Assembly: GCA_013286305.1 (NCBI GenBank) | Contig: JABDFW010000001.1 | Span: 62,001 to 126,000 of the forward strand | Length of the DNA: 64,000 nt | Source: Bacteroidota bacterium | GTDB taxonomy: Bacteria > Bacteroidota > Bacteroidia > Chitinophagales > Chitinophagaceae | Direction: 5' to 3' | Part shown: positions 56,501 through 63,803 of the stretch, piece after piece | Position numbering within the stretch: the first letter of the stretch is position 1 | Layout of the letters: each line of letters begins with the position of its first letter | Notes under the pieces: model-generated | Database searches by the model: none | What the model was told of the DNA's origin: nothing | What the model saw: only the letters and a program-made list of their open reading frames with translations | Made by a program: the position numbers and the translations under genes

Positions 56501-57428
56501 CTGTTTTGCCATCGCCATCCATATCTGCTGCCGCTATGCCAAATGGGCCGCCGCCTGTAGCAAATGTAACCGCGTTATCAAATGATATTACGCCAACAGC
56601 TTTATTTTTAAAAACAGAAATGGAGGCTGCCCCATAATTAGCCACTACAATATCGGGCCGTCCGTCAAGGTTAATATCGGTTACAACTATATCCTTTGGG
56701 CCGTTGGGTGTTGCATAGTCTATTTTTCCCTGGAAACTGATGTTGCCCGGCGTACTGGTATTTTTTAAAACAGATATGGTGTTTGATCCGCTGTTTGTTA
56801 CTACAATGTCAAGTTTACCATCCCCGTCAAGGTCAGCGCCTGTAATATACCATGGGTTTACACCGGTGGCAATCGTTGTTTTAGGGCCAAAACTTATAAC
56901 ACCATTTGCGCTGGTATTCCTGAATACGGAAATACTGCCTGCCGAAAAATTGGCCACCACAACATCCGGCTTTCCGTCGTCATCAATATCTGCAGTAAAA
57001 ACATCCGTTGGGTTTGTGCCCCCGCCCGTTGCAAACGTGGCTTTGGGGCCAAATGAATTTGCGTTAAATGCATTGTTGCCGCCATTATTAAATGTAAGGT
57101 TAAACGGGCTTGCAGAAAAAGCAGACAAGCCCCCAACTACAGTTACTGATACAGGCCCGTATGTAGCTGCAGCAGGCGCTTTAACCGTTATACGGGTATC
57201 GCTTCTGTCAATTATTTCAGCTACGGCATTGCCAAAACGCACCACATTTTTACCTGCTGTGCTAAATTGCCTTCCCATAATGGTAACAACGGTTCCGGCA
57301 GGGCCGTATGCAGGGCTAACCGAGGTGATGGCAGGTTGTGCAAACGCTGTGTTTGCTATACACAGCAGCAGCAACACCGGGAACAAATAAAAAACAAATG
57401 GCAAGCGGTTACGTAAAGTTTTGGTCAT
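50595..57428 (-). CDS. Giant secreted multidomain protein with T9SS C-terminal sorting domain
   Basis: The protein has 2277 residues. Order read from sequence: signal peptide (1-31); IPT/TIG domain; seven VCBS/FG-GAP repeats (about 120-485), each with a calcium-type loop such as DIDDDGKPD or DLDGDGKLD, predicting a seven-bladed propeller; IPT; GEVED domain (loop DLNKNGSFDD); four IPT; GEVED (DFNKDGDFAD); then a module IPT-IPT-GEVED three times (loops DFNQDGNFDG, DLNQDGDFDD, DYNQDGNFDG); a last IPT; and a type A T9SS tail (VKVLPNPTKTNFTLIVNG to IKTIKMIKEK). It is exported by Sec, then by T9SS, and probably anchored or released at the surface. Calcium-stabilised adhesion or glycan binding is inferred. 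No catalytic domain is visible. Confidence 0.95.
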   Translation of the reverse strand: MTKTLRNRLPFVFYLFPVLLLLCIANTAFAQPAITSVSPAYGPAGTVVTIMGRQFSTAGKNVVRFGNAVAEIIDRSDTRITVKAPAAATYGPVSVTVVGGLSAFSASPFNLTFNNGGNNAFNANSFGPKATFATGGGTNPTDVFTADIDDDGKPDVVVANFSAGSISVFRNTSANGVISFGPKTTIATGVNPWYITGADLDGDGKLDIVVTNSGSNTISVLKNTSTPGNISFQGKIDYATPNGPKDIVVTDINLDGRPDIVVANYGAASISVFKNKAVGVISFDNAVTFATGGGPFGIAAADMDGDGKTDIATANTIGNSVSVLKNTSAGDNISFAGKADFGAGNWPQGITIGDINEDGKPDIVTSNVFSGNISVLKNNSAGSISFEPKVDLSLGGLPGNVYIGDINGDNRPDLFVASGGGGNIAVFRNTTANRSLSFDGKVDYNGGSYAGSAALTDMDADGKPDLIVSDENGNAFSVLKNQINSPSVTSFTPTTGNPVTKITITGANFTDVTAVTIGGSPVSWFTVSSPNTIVAVPGNVASGKITVTTASGTGFKDGFTFTPYCAAGADAVANKIGYLILNSLTYKNTETSSAYASYFNQRVTVKPGLNRLSVYFKAPLNSDQVAIFIDLNKNGSFDDPGENVYTSQGSTNQNYLNINFDLPATADSGINLMRVRLTNSSTGSNTTACGSSATGQVQDFGLYIEIPPPVVESLDYTSGVVGRTIQVFGKNLLGATFISFGGVPGTITSINGGGGHLFAKVGAGATGDVVVKTPGGTGVLKNGFTYLAPVISSVSALEAKAGTRLTINGSNLLGATAVSFGGVPARSFEVLTNNLTIYAVVGPGASGDISVTTPGGTAKFAGFKYAAPIITSFDPPVGADGSTIIIKGRNFIAGDGSYASAVSFGGIAAKSFKMRTDTLIEAIVDKGSTGEIAVTTGGVTGKLGGFTFVPTPAIKSFSPTVGTAGTMVTIKGINFRHITAVSFGGVPAQSFQFVSDSIINAVVGYKAGTQSGYGFSGDVAVTSAGLTVFASGFTFNNYCFAGGGSNTNTVKISNVTIDAFSNASSGTQGYENFLNLSAQLHVGENAMSVSTDKAEDSDRVAVFVDFNKDGDFADAGEAAYISPKGKGPFNFNIAVPATAVAGNTRLRVELYGNTNNYGVRACDLIQDQVEDYTVIIPVIPPPVITSFSPTSATGDSTVTILGTGFTGTTSVTFGGVPAKSFRVYSASEIRAVVGPGATGDVSVTAAATAKLLGFTFIALPKPVINSASPLRAGKGALVQITGSGLNWATNVNFGGTPAASFAINSPTSITAIVGDGASGDISVISHGGTATINGFTYLNYCAASGTNNPDPYYQKIKSVSIGALTNNTSGNTYYGMGYINFSNMAAYLHVGDNAVNVQITSGQNNTQLFVYVDFNQDGNFDGVGEKVYASPIAADSFNFNIHVPATVISGATRIRIKLTQRLLSQQTPCGTSNIGQVQDYTVIMPVVPPPVITSFNPSSSSGDSTVTILGTGFFEASNVTFGGVPAKSFVVHSPTEITAILGPGATGDISVTAAGTGSIAGFTYTPLPEPTIISVSRMRAAKGDTVVITGTNFNWATNVYFGGTPVSWFTINSRHTITAVVGEGSTGSVSVVTFGGTATMAGFTYLDYCAASGTNSPSTYYEKIQNVAIGSINNNTATANYYGMGYINFSNISTHLQVGDNAMNVQIRGGPNYAQLVVYIDLNQDGDFDDAGERVYISPQSVENFNFSINIPVTILGGPTRMRVRLANAMSGVNTPCGTSAFGQVQDYTVIMPYVPSPVITSFSPTHATGDSTVIIHGTGFFGVTQVSFGGVPAKSFKVHSTTEIEAVVGIGATGDVSVTASATATLAGFTFIPLPQPVITSFLPARAGSGAVVQITGTGFNWATGVSFGGMPAASFTINSPTHITAVVGEGTSGDVTVITYSNSATANGFTYLSYCAAEGTHYYSPYYEKISRVTIGTINNNTESYYGDSYVNFSNIATHLHTGANAVDIPITNGPNYAQLAVYIDYNQDGNFDGDGETVYISPNPVSHFIFDIQVPVTAAGGATRMRIRLTSQRYDITSPCGTTDYGQTQDYTVILPEHPVPAITSFSPAIAAAGETVTITGSNFTGATAVSFGGVPASSFHVLLNTEITAVVGTGASGSISVTTPEGTAQLDGFEFTPGFAFNAKQELQQAAAGLLTVKVLPNPTKTNFTLIVNGNENEGVEIRVMDMYGRVVHHAKGAANQQYTFGENFAQGMYIAEVMQGKNIKTIKMIKEK
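51130..53930. repeat. Three tandem coding repeats of about 920 bp inside the giant gene
   Basis: The word ATAACCGTATAATC or a one-base variant recurs at about 51139, 52057, 52981 and 53907, spacings of 918, 924 and 926. Each unit encodes two IPT domains and one GEVED domain, and long stretches are similar at DNA level (for example the AGTTAAGATAAGTAAA-type and GTGCCxGAAGCAGC segments). Such repeats can recombine and change protein length. Confidence 0.85.
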
Positions 57429-57857
57429 TTTCCTTATTTTTTAAAGGGGAGATAATGCAAAAGACTACATAAATCTAAAATATTAATATTTAATATAATA
57501 TTATTTAATGTCTTGCCGTCGTGAGCCAGTTAAACGGGACTAACTATTTGTGCACTGTAATTTAACCCATAGTTACAAAGTTGCGGTGCGTTTGTAAGTG
57601 AACAGCAGAATTTTGTATGTAAACAACAGGTAATATGTCGTAAAGGTATTTGATGAAGAGGGCAGGGCAGTGCGCAAAGGTGTTGGCAGAGCGCTTCAAT
57701 GGTTTTTAAGGGTAATCCAGCAACCCCAAATCCTCCCAATCCAATTGATCTTTCCTCCATAGGAGTCCATTGGGAAAAATCCCCTTTCAGATATTTCTTC
57801 ACAAACAAATTTGGATATTACTAAAATATTTAGTAAATTACTTATAAATATTCAAAC
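57429..57857. other. Intergenic region between divergent genes
   Basis: The first 60 bases are very AT-rich and form the upstream region of the giant gene. 57530-57800 has a GC-richer stretch with AGGAGTCCATTGG near 57762, a word also present near 9765. A 92-codon minus-strand frame here has no protein-like features. A short AT-rich leader (57810-57857) precedes the HTH gene. Confidence 0.6.
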
Positions 57858-58346
57858 ATGATGGAAGATATAAGCGTGGGCAACCTATTGCTGCAAAACG
57901 ATACCCGCACCAAGAAAGAAAAGCAGCAAGATTTTTTTAACAGGCTTGGCGAACTGGTTTCTATTACCGAAGCGGCAAGCGCCGCAGGCATTAGCCGGCA
58001 AACGGTGTATAAATGGCTGAAAGACGGTGATTTTAGGAACATATATGATAAAACCATGGAGGTTGCTGCCTACAAACTGGAAGAAGAAGCGCTTCGCCGG
58101 GCGCTTGATGGCGTTATTAAACCAATAATATACCGCGGCGAGCAGGTAGGCGAGCTAAAACAGGTTTCGGATAAGTTGCTTGTTACGGTGCTTAAAGCAA
58201 GGCTGCCCGCAAGGTACGGGCTGCATACCAATGCGATAAAATACGAGCCACCGGAAGAGAGTATATTCGAAATGACTCCTGAAGAAATAAGGCAAATGAA
58301 CAGGGAGATTCTTGCGGAGTATGGAGATGAGGATGATGATACATGA
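57858..58346 (+). CDS. Small phage-type HTH protein (terminase-small-subunit-like, phBC6A51-like), copy A
   Basis: The protein has 162 residues (two ATGs at the start). LVSITEAASAAGISRQTVYK with WLKDGDF is a helix-turn-helix. It is followed by the region typical of phBC6A51-like and terminase small subunits (DKTMEVAAYKLEEEALRRAL, DGVIKPIIYRGEQVGELKQV, SDKLLVTVLKARLPARYG), and an acidic tail (TPEEIRQMNREILAEYGDED). In phages the small subunit recognises packaging DNA; here no large terminase, portal or capsid gene follows, so it is an orphan. The stop codon lies inside a leader repeat shared with the next two copies. Confidence 0.87.
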   Translation: MMEDISVGNLLLQNDTRTKKEKQQDFFNRLGELVSITEAASAAGISRQTVYKWLKDGDFRNIYDKTMEVAAYKLEEEALRRALDGVIKPIIYRGEQVGELKQVSDKLLVTVLKARLPARYGLHTNAIKYEPPEESIFEMTPEEIRQMNREILAEYGDEDDDT

Positions 58347-58456
58347 GCGAAAGCTGCATGCTTTATGCTTCCGGCCACACGCTTTTCCGCGTGTAGCTTG
58401 AAGCGTATAGCTTATAGCCCTTTGATCTTATAAATTATTTAATAAAACAAAAAAAA
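58344..58456 (+). repeat. Duplicated leader, copy before HTH gene B
   Basis: It starts TGAGCGAAAGCTGCATGCTT, contains AGCGTATAGCTTATAGCC and ends ATCTTATAAATTATTTAATA then AAACAAA just before ATG 58457. The same sequence, slightly shortened, precedes gene C at 58755-58844. The duplicated unit therefore includes both leader and gene. Confidence 0.9.
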
Positions 58457-58690
58457 ATGAGCACAGACAATACGCAGCCAAAGGTTGACAACCGCACCGA
58501 AACGGAAAAACAGGACGAATTTCTTAAACAGCTTATACAACTGGCGCCCCTTAATGCAACGGCCTTAGCCCGCGGCATTTTATACCTAAAGCAAATTCAA
58601 TATTGGGTAAACCACCGGCATTGGCGAAAACAAATCTTACAAAAACATCGCCATTGGCGTAAACCTGTAAGAATGGAAAAGAATACATGA
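58457..58690 (+). pseudogene. Degenerate HTH gene, copy B
   Basis: The first codons (MSTDNTQPKVDNRTETEKQDEF) match the start of copy C (MSTDNTPPKPGSRTKAEKQE). Similarity weakens across the HTH (NATALARGILYLKQIQYWVN) and ends at a small direct repeat, after which no family sequence follows. The frame of 77 codons lacks the whole C-terminal domain (KARxPARYG), so it is a relic. It might still make a short HTH peptide that competes with A and C (speculation). Confidence 0.75.
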
Positions 58691-58741
58691 ACAAAAACAA
58701 ATCTTACAAAAACATCGCCATTGGCGTAAACCTGTAAGAAT
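58627..58741. repeat. Short direct repeat, two copies 67 bp apart
   Basis: ACAAATCTTACAAAAACATC then GCCATTGGCGTAAACCTGTA is present at about 58630-58674 and again at 58697-58741, with an ATGGAAAAGAATACATG spacer. A diverged relative (CATTGGTGTAAAAGTGTACG) occurs near 59338. The copy interrupts HTH gene B. Confidence 0.88.
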
Positions 58742-58754
58742 AGAGAAGGATATA

Positions 58755-58844
58755 TGAGCGAAAGCTGCATGCTTCCGCGTATAGCTTGCAGCGTATAGCC
58801 TATACCCCTTTTATCTTATAAATTATTTAATAAAACAAACAAGT
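58755..58844 (+). repeat. Duplicated leader, copy before HTH gene C
   Basis: Starts TGAGCGAAAGCTGCATGCTT and ends ATCTTATAAATTATTTAATA then AAACAAACAAGT before ATG 58845. Compared with 58344-58456 it lacks about 20 bases in the middle. Confidence 0.9.
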
Positions 58845-59300
58845 ATGAGCACAGACAATACACCGCCAAAGCCTGGCAGCCGGACAAAAGCAGAAAAACA
58901 GGAAGAATTTCTTAAATGCTTTGCCGACTTGGTATCTATTACCGGGGCAGCTAAAGCCACCGGCATTGTCCGGCAAACAGTGTATGACTGGCTGAAAGAT
59001 GAGGAATTTAGGGAAAAATATGACGAAACGATGGATATTGCCGCTTACAGGCTGGAAGAAATAGCCCTTCGCCGTGCCTTTGAAGGCATCATTAAACCGA
59101 TCATATATAAAGGCAGGCCTCTGGGCGAAATAAGGCATTTTTCAGATAAGCTGCTTATTACGCTGCTTAAAGCAAGAATGCCTGCGAGGTATGGTACCAA
59201 CACCAATGCCGATAAGCCTAAGCCCCGGCCGGAATATGATTCTGAAAGAGAGAAGGCAGAAGATAAATATTTTACAGACGCCATCAACGGCCTTATATAA
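58845..59300 (+). CDS. Small phage-type HTH protein, copy C
   Basis: The protein has 151 residues, a paralog of copy A: LVSITGAAKATGIVRQTVYD with WLKDEEF (HTH), then DETMDIAAYRLEEIALRRAF, EGIIKPIIYKGRPLGEIRHF and SDKLLITLLKARMPARYG. The N-terminal arm differs from A and matches B. The charged C-terminus (SEREKAEDKYFTDAINGLI) also differs from A, so the copies share core but not tail. It is complete and probably expressed from the duplicated leader. The function is as uncertain as for copy A. Confidence 0.87.
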   Translation: MSTDNTPPKPGSRTKAEKQEEFLKCFADLVSITGAAKATGIVRQTVYDWLKDEEFREKYDETMDIAAYRLEEIALRRAFEGIIKPIIYKGRPLGEIRHFSDKLLITLLKARMPARYGTNTNADKPKPRPEYDSEREKAEDKYFTDAINGLI

Positions 59301-59750
59301 AACCTGCCCGCAAGGCAGACCGTACATAAACGATGTCATTGGTGTAAAAGTGTACGGATTTAATAATGAATAAGGAATTATGATTTGTGAAGTTAAAGAC
59401 ACTTGTTCGGAAGATCATGTGTCTAAGTTCTGCCAAAACTGTCAGGTGCCGTCATGCCTTCGCAGGAAGGCATCTCATAAGTTTAAACAGGCATATTTGT
59501 AATCGTGTATAAAAGAGTGATAAATGATCTCGTTCCAACAAACCGTCCTATTTGTTGCGATGCCGTCCCGCGAAGGCATGACGATCCGGCGCTTAATTTT
59601 TAAATAATTTTAGCAACGCGAAGAACCCTTTTGCTTCTGCCTCCCTAACACTTAAGGTGAAAACACCGGCATTCGCGATGCTTATGATCGCTCAATCCCA
59701 CAACGCTTCGTATATTTACTCACTCATCCTCAGTAATCAAAACTAATTGT
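59301..59750. other. Intergenic region with dispersed repeat words
   Basis: No gene. It contains a CATTGGTGTAAAAGTGTACG word (59338), a CCGTCATGCCTTCGCAGGAA and TGCCGTCCCGCGAAGGCATG inverted pair near 59450 and 59565, and the leader of the metalloprotease gene. Confidence 0.65.
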
Positions 59751-62174
59751 ATGCAACGCTGGCTCATCATTTTCCTTCTCATACCAATTTTTGCAAACGC
59801 GCAAATAAGATCCATTGAAGAAAAAACAAAAGGCATGAAAGCATTTCATGGCTTTTTTAATTTTTATTGGGATGAAGCAGATGGCAAAGTGTTTCTTGAG
59901 ATAAACAGGCTTGATTCAGAAATATTATACCAAACATCATTGCCGGCAGGCCTGGGCTCAAACGACATAGGGCTTGACAAAGGAACACTGGGCGCCACAA
60001 CCATTGTTAAATTTGCGCGCACCGGCAATAAAGTATTGATGATACAGCCCAATTACGCTTACCGCGCAGTAACAAATGATATGGCTGAAAAAAGGGACGT
60101 TGAGCAGTCATTCGCGCAATCGGTACTGTGGGGCTTTACTGTTGAGGCAGAAACAAATGGTGTGGTTTTAGTTGATGCTAGTAATTTTTTATTAAGGGAT
60201 GCAATAGGTGTTTCAAACCGTTTAAGCGGCAGCGGCCAGGGTAATTACAGTATAGATGCATCGCGCTGCGCCATGTACCTGCCACGCACAAAAGACTTTC
60301 CGTTAAACACGGAACTTGAGGCCACTATAACATTTGTAAACAATGGCCAGGCGGGTAATTATGTGTCTTCTGTAACGCCGTCGCCTGATGCGGTTACGCT
60401 GCGCATGCATCATTCATTCGCTCAGCTACCCGATAACAATTACAAGCCGCGTGTATTCGATCCCCGCTCCGGATTTTTTGCCAATACCTATTACGATTTT
60501 GCAACACCCGTTACTGAACCTATTCAAAAATATTTTATTTGCCGCCACCGGCTTGAAAAGAAAGACCCCACTGCTGCGATAAGCGAACCGGTAACCCCAA
60601 TCGTGTATTATCTCGACAATGGCACACCTGAACCCATACGCAGCGCATTGCTTGATGGAGCCCGCTGGTGGAACCAGGCATTTGAAGCGGCCGGGTATAA
60701 AAATGCATTCCAGGTAAAAGTATTGCCCGATACCGCCGACCCCATGGATATACGGTATAATATGATCAACTGGGTACACCGTTCAACAAGGGGATGGTCT
60801 TTTGGCAGCGCTGTAACAGACCCGCGTACGGGAGAGATCATTAAAGGCAATGTAACGCTTGGCTCGCTACGCGTGAGGCAGGATTATTTAATTGCACAGG
60901 GCCTGCTTGCTCCATTTGAAAATGGATTGCCAGTTGATAACAAAATGCTTAAAATGGCATTGCAGCGTTTACGGCAATTAGCTGCCCACGAAGTTGGGCA
61001 TACGCTTGGCTTAATACACAACTATATTTCCAGCGCACAAAACAGGGCAAGTGTGATGGATTATCCGCCTCCGCTGGTAAAACTTACTGGCAATGGAGAA
61101 ATTAATCTTTCAGATGCTTATACAAATGAAATTGGTGACTGGGATAAAGTTACTATTGCCTATGGCTATGAAGATTTTCCGGCAGGAACGGATGAAGCTG
61201 CAGCGCTTAATAAAATTATAAATGATGCCGCGGCAAAGGGTTTAACGCTTATTTCTGACAGGGATGCCCGCGACCCCGGTGGGCTGCACCCCAATGCGCA
61301 TTTATGGGATAATGGTAAAGACCCCGTAGCAGAGTTAAAGAATGTAATGAAGGTACGTGCCAAAGCACTGTCGCAATTTGGTGAGAATAACATACGCACA
61401 GGCACGCCCATGGCCATGCTGGAAGATGTATTGGTGCCGGTATATCTTTTTCACCGCTACCAGTTAGAAGCTGTTACCAAAGAAGTTGGCGGTATGTATT
61501 ACAACTATGCGCTACGTGGCGACGGGCAAGTGGTTACACGAACACTCAGTAAAGAAGATCAGTTAAAAGCACTTAATGCCGTTGTGGATTGCATGGACCC
61601 AAAAGTATTATTGCTGCCGGAGAGCATCATCAAATTAATTCCGCCAAGGCCCGAAGGATATGATTACAACCGCGAACTTTTTAACCGCAGAACAGGGCTT
61701 GCTTTTGACCCGCTGGCTGCCGCAGAAACCGCTGCAGATCTTCCATTGTCATTTTTATTCAACACTTCCCGTTTGAACAGGATGATAGAATACAAAACAG
61801 AGAATAACGGCTTGGGTGTTGATGAAATGATAGCCGTATTAATGAACAAAACATGGAAAGCGCCGCGGCTAACGGGCATGGAAGGTTTGATACAACAACA
61901 AAATGAGCAATTATTACTTACTTATCTCCTGGCAGTTTCAGTTAACAACGATGCATCGTTTGCAACAAAGGCGGCGATCTTGAATGCTGTAAACGACATT
62001 AAAACTTACACAGAAGCGCAGCTTAAAATAATTAAAGATGAAACGTATAAAGGGTATTTATTGTTAACGCTGGAAAGAATAAAATCGCCCGATAAAGCAA
62101 AACCAACATTACATTTAGCACAGCCGCCCGGTTCGCCAATTGGGGATGAGGAGGAGGGAGAAGAAACCCCGTGA
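59751..62174 (+). CDS. Secreted zinc metalloprotease, DUF5117/DUF4953 type
   Basis: The protein has 807 residues with a signal peptide (MQRWLIIFLLIPIFANAQI). The DUF5117-like N-terminal beta region (FNFYWDEADGKVFLEINRLD, YQTSLPAGLGSNDIGLDKG) precedes the metzincin-like core. HEVGHTLGLIHNY has zinc ligands His413, His417 and His423 and catalytic Glu414, and a Met-turn candidate follows in ASVMDYPPPLV. The C-terminal helical region (about 480-790) is usual for the family. The signal predicts periplasmic or outer-surface location, and no T9SS tail is seen. Substrates are unknown. It is a single gene after a 450-base gap. Confidence 0.93.
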   Translation: MQRWLIIFLLIPIFANAQIRSIEEKTKGMKAFHGFFNFYWDEADGKVFLEINRLDSEILYQTSLPAGLGSNDIGLDKGTLGATTIVKFARTGNKVLMIQPNYAYRAVTNDMAEKRDVEQSFAQSVLWGFTVEAETNGVVLVDASNFLLRDAIGVSNRLSGSGQGNYSIDASRCAMYLPRTKDFPLNTELEATITFVNNGQAGNYVSSVTPSPDAVTLRMHHSFAQLPDNNYKPRVFDPRSGFFANTYYDFATPVTEPIQKYFICRHRLEKKDPTAAISEPVTPIVYYLDNGTPEPIRSALLDGARWWNQAFEAAGYKNAFQVKVLPDTADPMDIRYNMINWVHRSTRGWSFGSAVTDPRTGEIIKGNVTLGSLRVRQDYLIAQGLLAPFENGLPVDNKMLKMALQRLRQLAAHEVGHTLGLIHNYISSAQNRASVMDYPPPLVKLTGNGEINLSDAYTNEIGDWDKVTIAYGYEDFPAGTDEAAALNKIINDAAAKGLTLISDRDARDPGGLHPNAHLWDNGKDPVAELKNVMKVRAKALSQFGENNIRTGTPMAMLEDVLVPVYLFHRYQLEAVTKEVGGMYYNYALRGDGQVVTRTLSKEDQLKALNAVVDCMDPKVLLLPESIIKLIPPRPEGYDYNRELFNRRTGLAFDPLAAAETAADLPLSFLFNTSRLNRMIEYKTENNGLGVDEMIAVLMNKTWKAPRLTGMEGLIQQQNEQLLLTYLLAVSVNNDASFATKAAILNAVNDIKTYTEAQLKIIKDETYKGYLLLTLERIKSPDKAKPTLHLAQPPGSPIGDEEEGEETP

Positions 62175-62242
62175 TAGCGGTCTTAACCTTATTAGCTTGC
62201 TACGGCGAGCACGGGCATTAGAAAATATCACTTATAAATATT

Positions 62243-62701
62243 ATGGCAAGAAGAAAAGAGGGTGCATTTATTGAAATACCACTGCCAAATGGAAAATATT
62301 CATATGGCATAATTTTGGAAAAAGCGAGTTTTGCATTTTACAATCTCTATGCTGATAATAAGGTCTCAGATATTAATATTATACAGAAAAATCAAGTTCT
62401 ATTTATTATTTCTGTCTATAAATATGCGATAAGCAAAAATAGATGGAAAATTATTGGTGTTTTAGATATTGAGCCAAAACTGAAAATATTGCCAATGGAA
62501 TTTATTCAAGATCATTTTGATAGTAATCATTTCGAGATATATAACCCCAATACAGGTATTATGAGGCTCGCTGTAAAGGCAGAGTGCATTGGTTTGGAAA
62601 GGGCTGCTGTTTGGGAACCAGAGCATGTTGAAAGCAGGATTATAGATTATTTTGAAGGAAGGCCCAACAAGTGGGTGGAGTCGTTAAAAATAAAGGAATA
62701 A
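62243..62701 (+). CDS. Imm26-like immunity protein (orphan)
   Basis: The protein has 152 residues. The opening RRKEGAFIEIPLPNGKYSYG then IILEKASFAFYNLY follows the Imm26 pattern (K/R-rich start, G-D/A-x-F-x-I-P-L-x-x-G-x-Y-x-x-G). Later strands and the VWEPEHVESRIIDYFEGRPN end also fit. Imm26 proteins neutralise toxins of polymorphic or contact-dependent systems. No toxin, Rhs/YD or effector gene is visible next to it. One 60-base line within it (62281-62340) has only 18 G/C, lower than most of the window, consistent with separate acquisition. Confidence 0.7.
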   Translation: MARRKEGAFIEIPLPNGKYSYGIILEKASFAFYNLYADNKVSDINIIQKNQVLFIISVYKYAISKNRWKIIGVLDIEPKLKILPMEFIQDHFDSNHFEIYNPNTGIMRLAVKAECIGLERAAVWEPEHVESRIIDYFEGRPNKWVESLKIKE

Positions 62702-62711
62702 TTAAACCTTA

Positions 62712-62921
62712 GCCCAGCTCCCCCTGCTCGCCTTAGCATGCAAATAAAACAAAAGCTGTGGCCGCTATCCGTATGGCTCCGCCTACGGATTTATATAAAA
62801 AGCCTGCCTCTGGCGGGCGTTCAAAGTTCCAAAGCCAAACCTACCCCAGCAGCAGATTGCCACAAAAATCCCCGCCCACAAACCCGCGCAGATTTTTTCG
62901 CAATAACGATGCCTGTTCTTC
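62712..62921. repeat. Direct repeat flanking the S51 peptidase gene, left copy
   Basis: Begins GCCCAGCT, contains GCAAATAAAACAAAAGCTGT, GCCGCTATCCG, CTACGGATTTATATAAAAAG and CCTGCCTCTGGC, and ends GATGCCTGTTCTTC. The same order of words, in the same orientation, is found at 63804-64000. Small indels separate the copies. Confidence 0.92.
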
Positions 62922-62965
62922 CTGTCAGCTATCAACGGTCATCTGTCAACTATTACCCGGCTATG

Positions 62966-63709
62966 TCAAGCCGGCTTACTGAAAAACTTCCACTGTCCCT
63001 CCGAAACGATTTCGACCTGACCGGCAACAACCTTGATCGCGGTTTGTTCATCAATGGCATAAACGGCTGCTGGAATTTTTGCAGCCCATTTTTCCGCATT
63101 TAGCCCGCAAGCCTCCTGGAAATTAGGGTTATTAAAGTGTGGAATGACCGCGAAGTCGGTCAGCCCCGCACCCTTACCTGTAAAGAACGTCCTGCTGATT
63201 TCGCTCTCTGCTGTATTAAATACCACATTTTCCATAGTCAGCGGCGTCCCGCTGCCGGCCCTCGGGTTACTTTCGGTCTCGCCGAAGATAGCGTTTACAG
63301 CCATACTGCCCGCGCTCACGCCAACATATACCAGGTCTTTGTTTAGAGAAGTCAATACCTCTGTAAGTCCTGATTGTTCGAACCAGTATGCCAGGTACAG
63401 CGGATCGCCGCCCCAAACCAACAGCGCGTCGGCGTCCTCAAATGAAGATACCCAGATATCTTTTTTAATACTGGGAAGTGCGGTGAGCTCAAGGAGACCC
63501 ATTGTTTTCCAGCCCAGGTCAACGAGGGCGCCTTTCATCTTTCCCGCAATCGGCCACCAGGCATAATTCGGGCCGCCCAGGAATGGGTAAACGCCTGTGG
63601 GAACGAACAGCGCATTCGACTCACTGATGGGCTTGGCCAGAAGCTGTTCGAGCGTATCCCGGATACTTTTATTGGAAATACCGGAAGAAGTCAAAAGCAG
63701 TTTGATCAT
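62966..63709 (-). CDS. Peptidase S51 family protein (dipeptidase E / cyanophycinase-like)
   Basis: The protein has 247 residues. The class I glutamine-amidotransferase-like fold of S51 is clear: KLLLTSSGISN at the start, ADALLVWGGDPLYLAYWF, the nucleophile Ser132 in YVGVSAGSMAVN, and DFAVIPHFNNPNF with His191. S51 members cleave Asp-X dipeptides, cyanophycin or related peptides; this one is nearer to the uncharacterised Type 1 amidotransferase-like branch. It is cytoplasmic. GC content is higher than in the neighbours (30 of 60 bases in 63001-63060) and the gene sits between two direct repeats, which suggests insertion as a unit (inference). Confidence 0.9.
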   Translation of the reverse strand: MIKLLLTSSGISNKSIRDTLEQLLAKPISESNALFVPTGVYPFLGGPNYAWWPIAGKMKGALVDLGWKTMGLLELTALPSIKKDIWVSSFEDADALLVWGGDPLYLAYWFEQSGLTEVLTSLNKDLVYVGVSAGSMAVNAIFGETESNPRAGSGTPLTMENVVFNTAESEISRTFFTGKGAGLTDFAVIPHFNNPNFQEACGLNAEKWAAKIPAAVYAIDEQTAIKVVAGQVEIVSEGQWKFFSKPA

Positions 63710-63803
63710 GAGAACAAAAATAATTGTTGATATCGAATAAATTAAGGGAAATCAAGACAAAAACAGGGAAGTTGGGGGTGGGGCAGTACAGTGTTCAAAA
63801 TTT

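Noticed and set aside
57530-57808. 92-codon minus-strand frame upstream of the HTH array
   Set aside because: Cys/Leu-rich translation without any fold pattern. It overlaps words that recur in other intergenic regions.
57858-59300. Prophage
   Set aside because: Only the small HTH genes are phage-like. No integrase, large terminase, portal, capsid or lysis gene, and no attachment repeats, are visible on either side.
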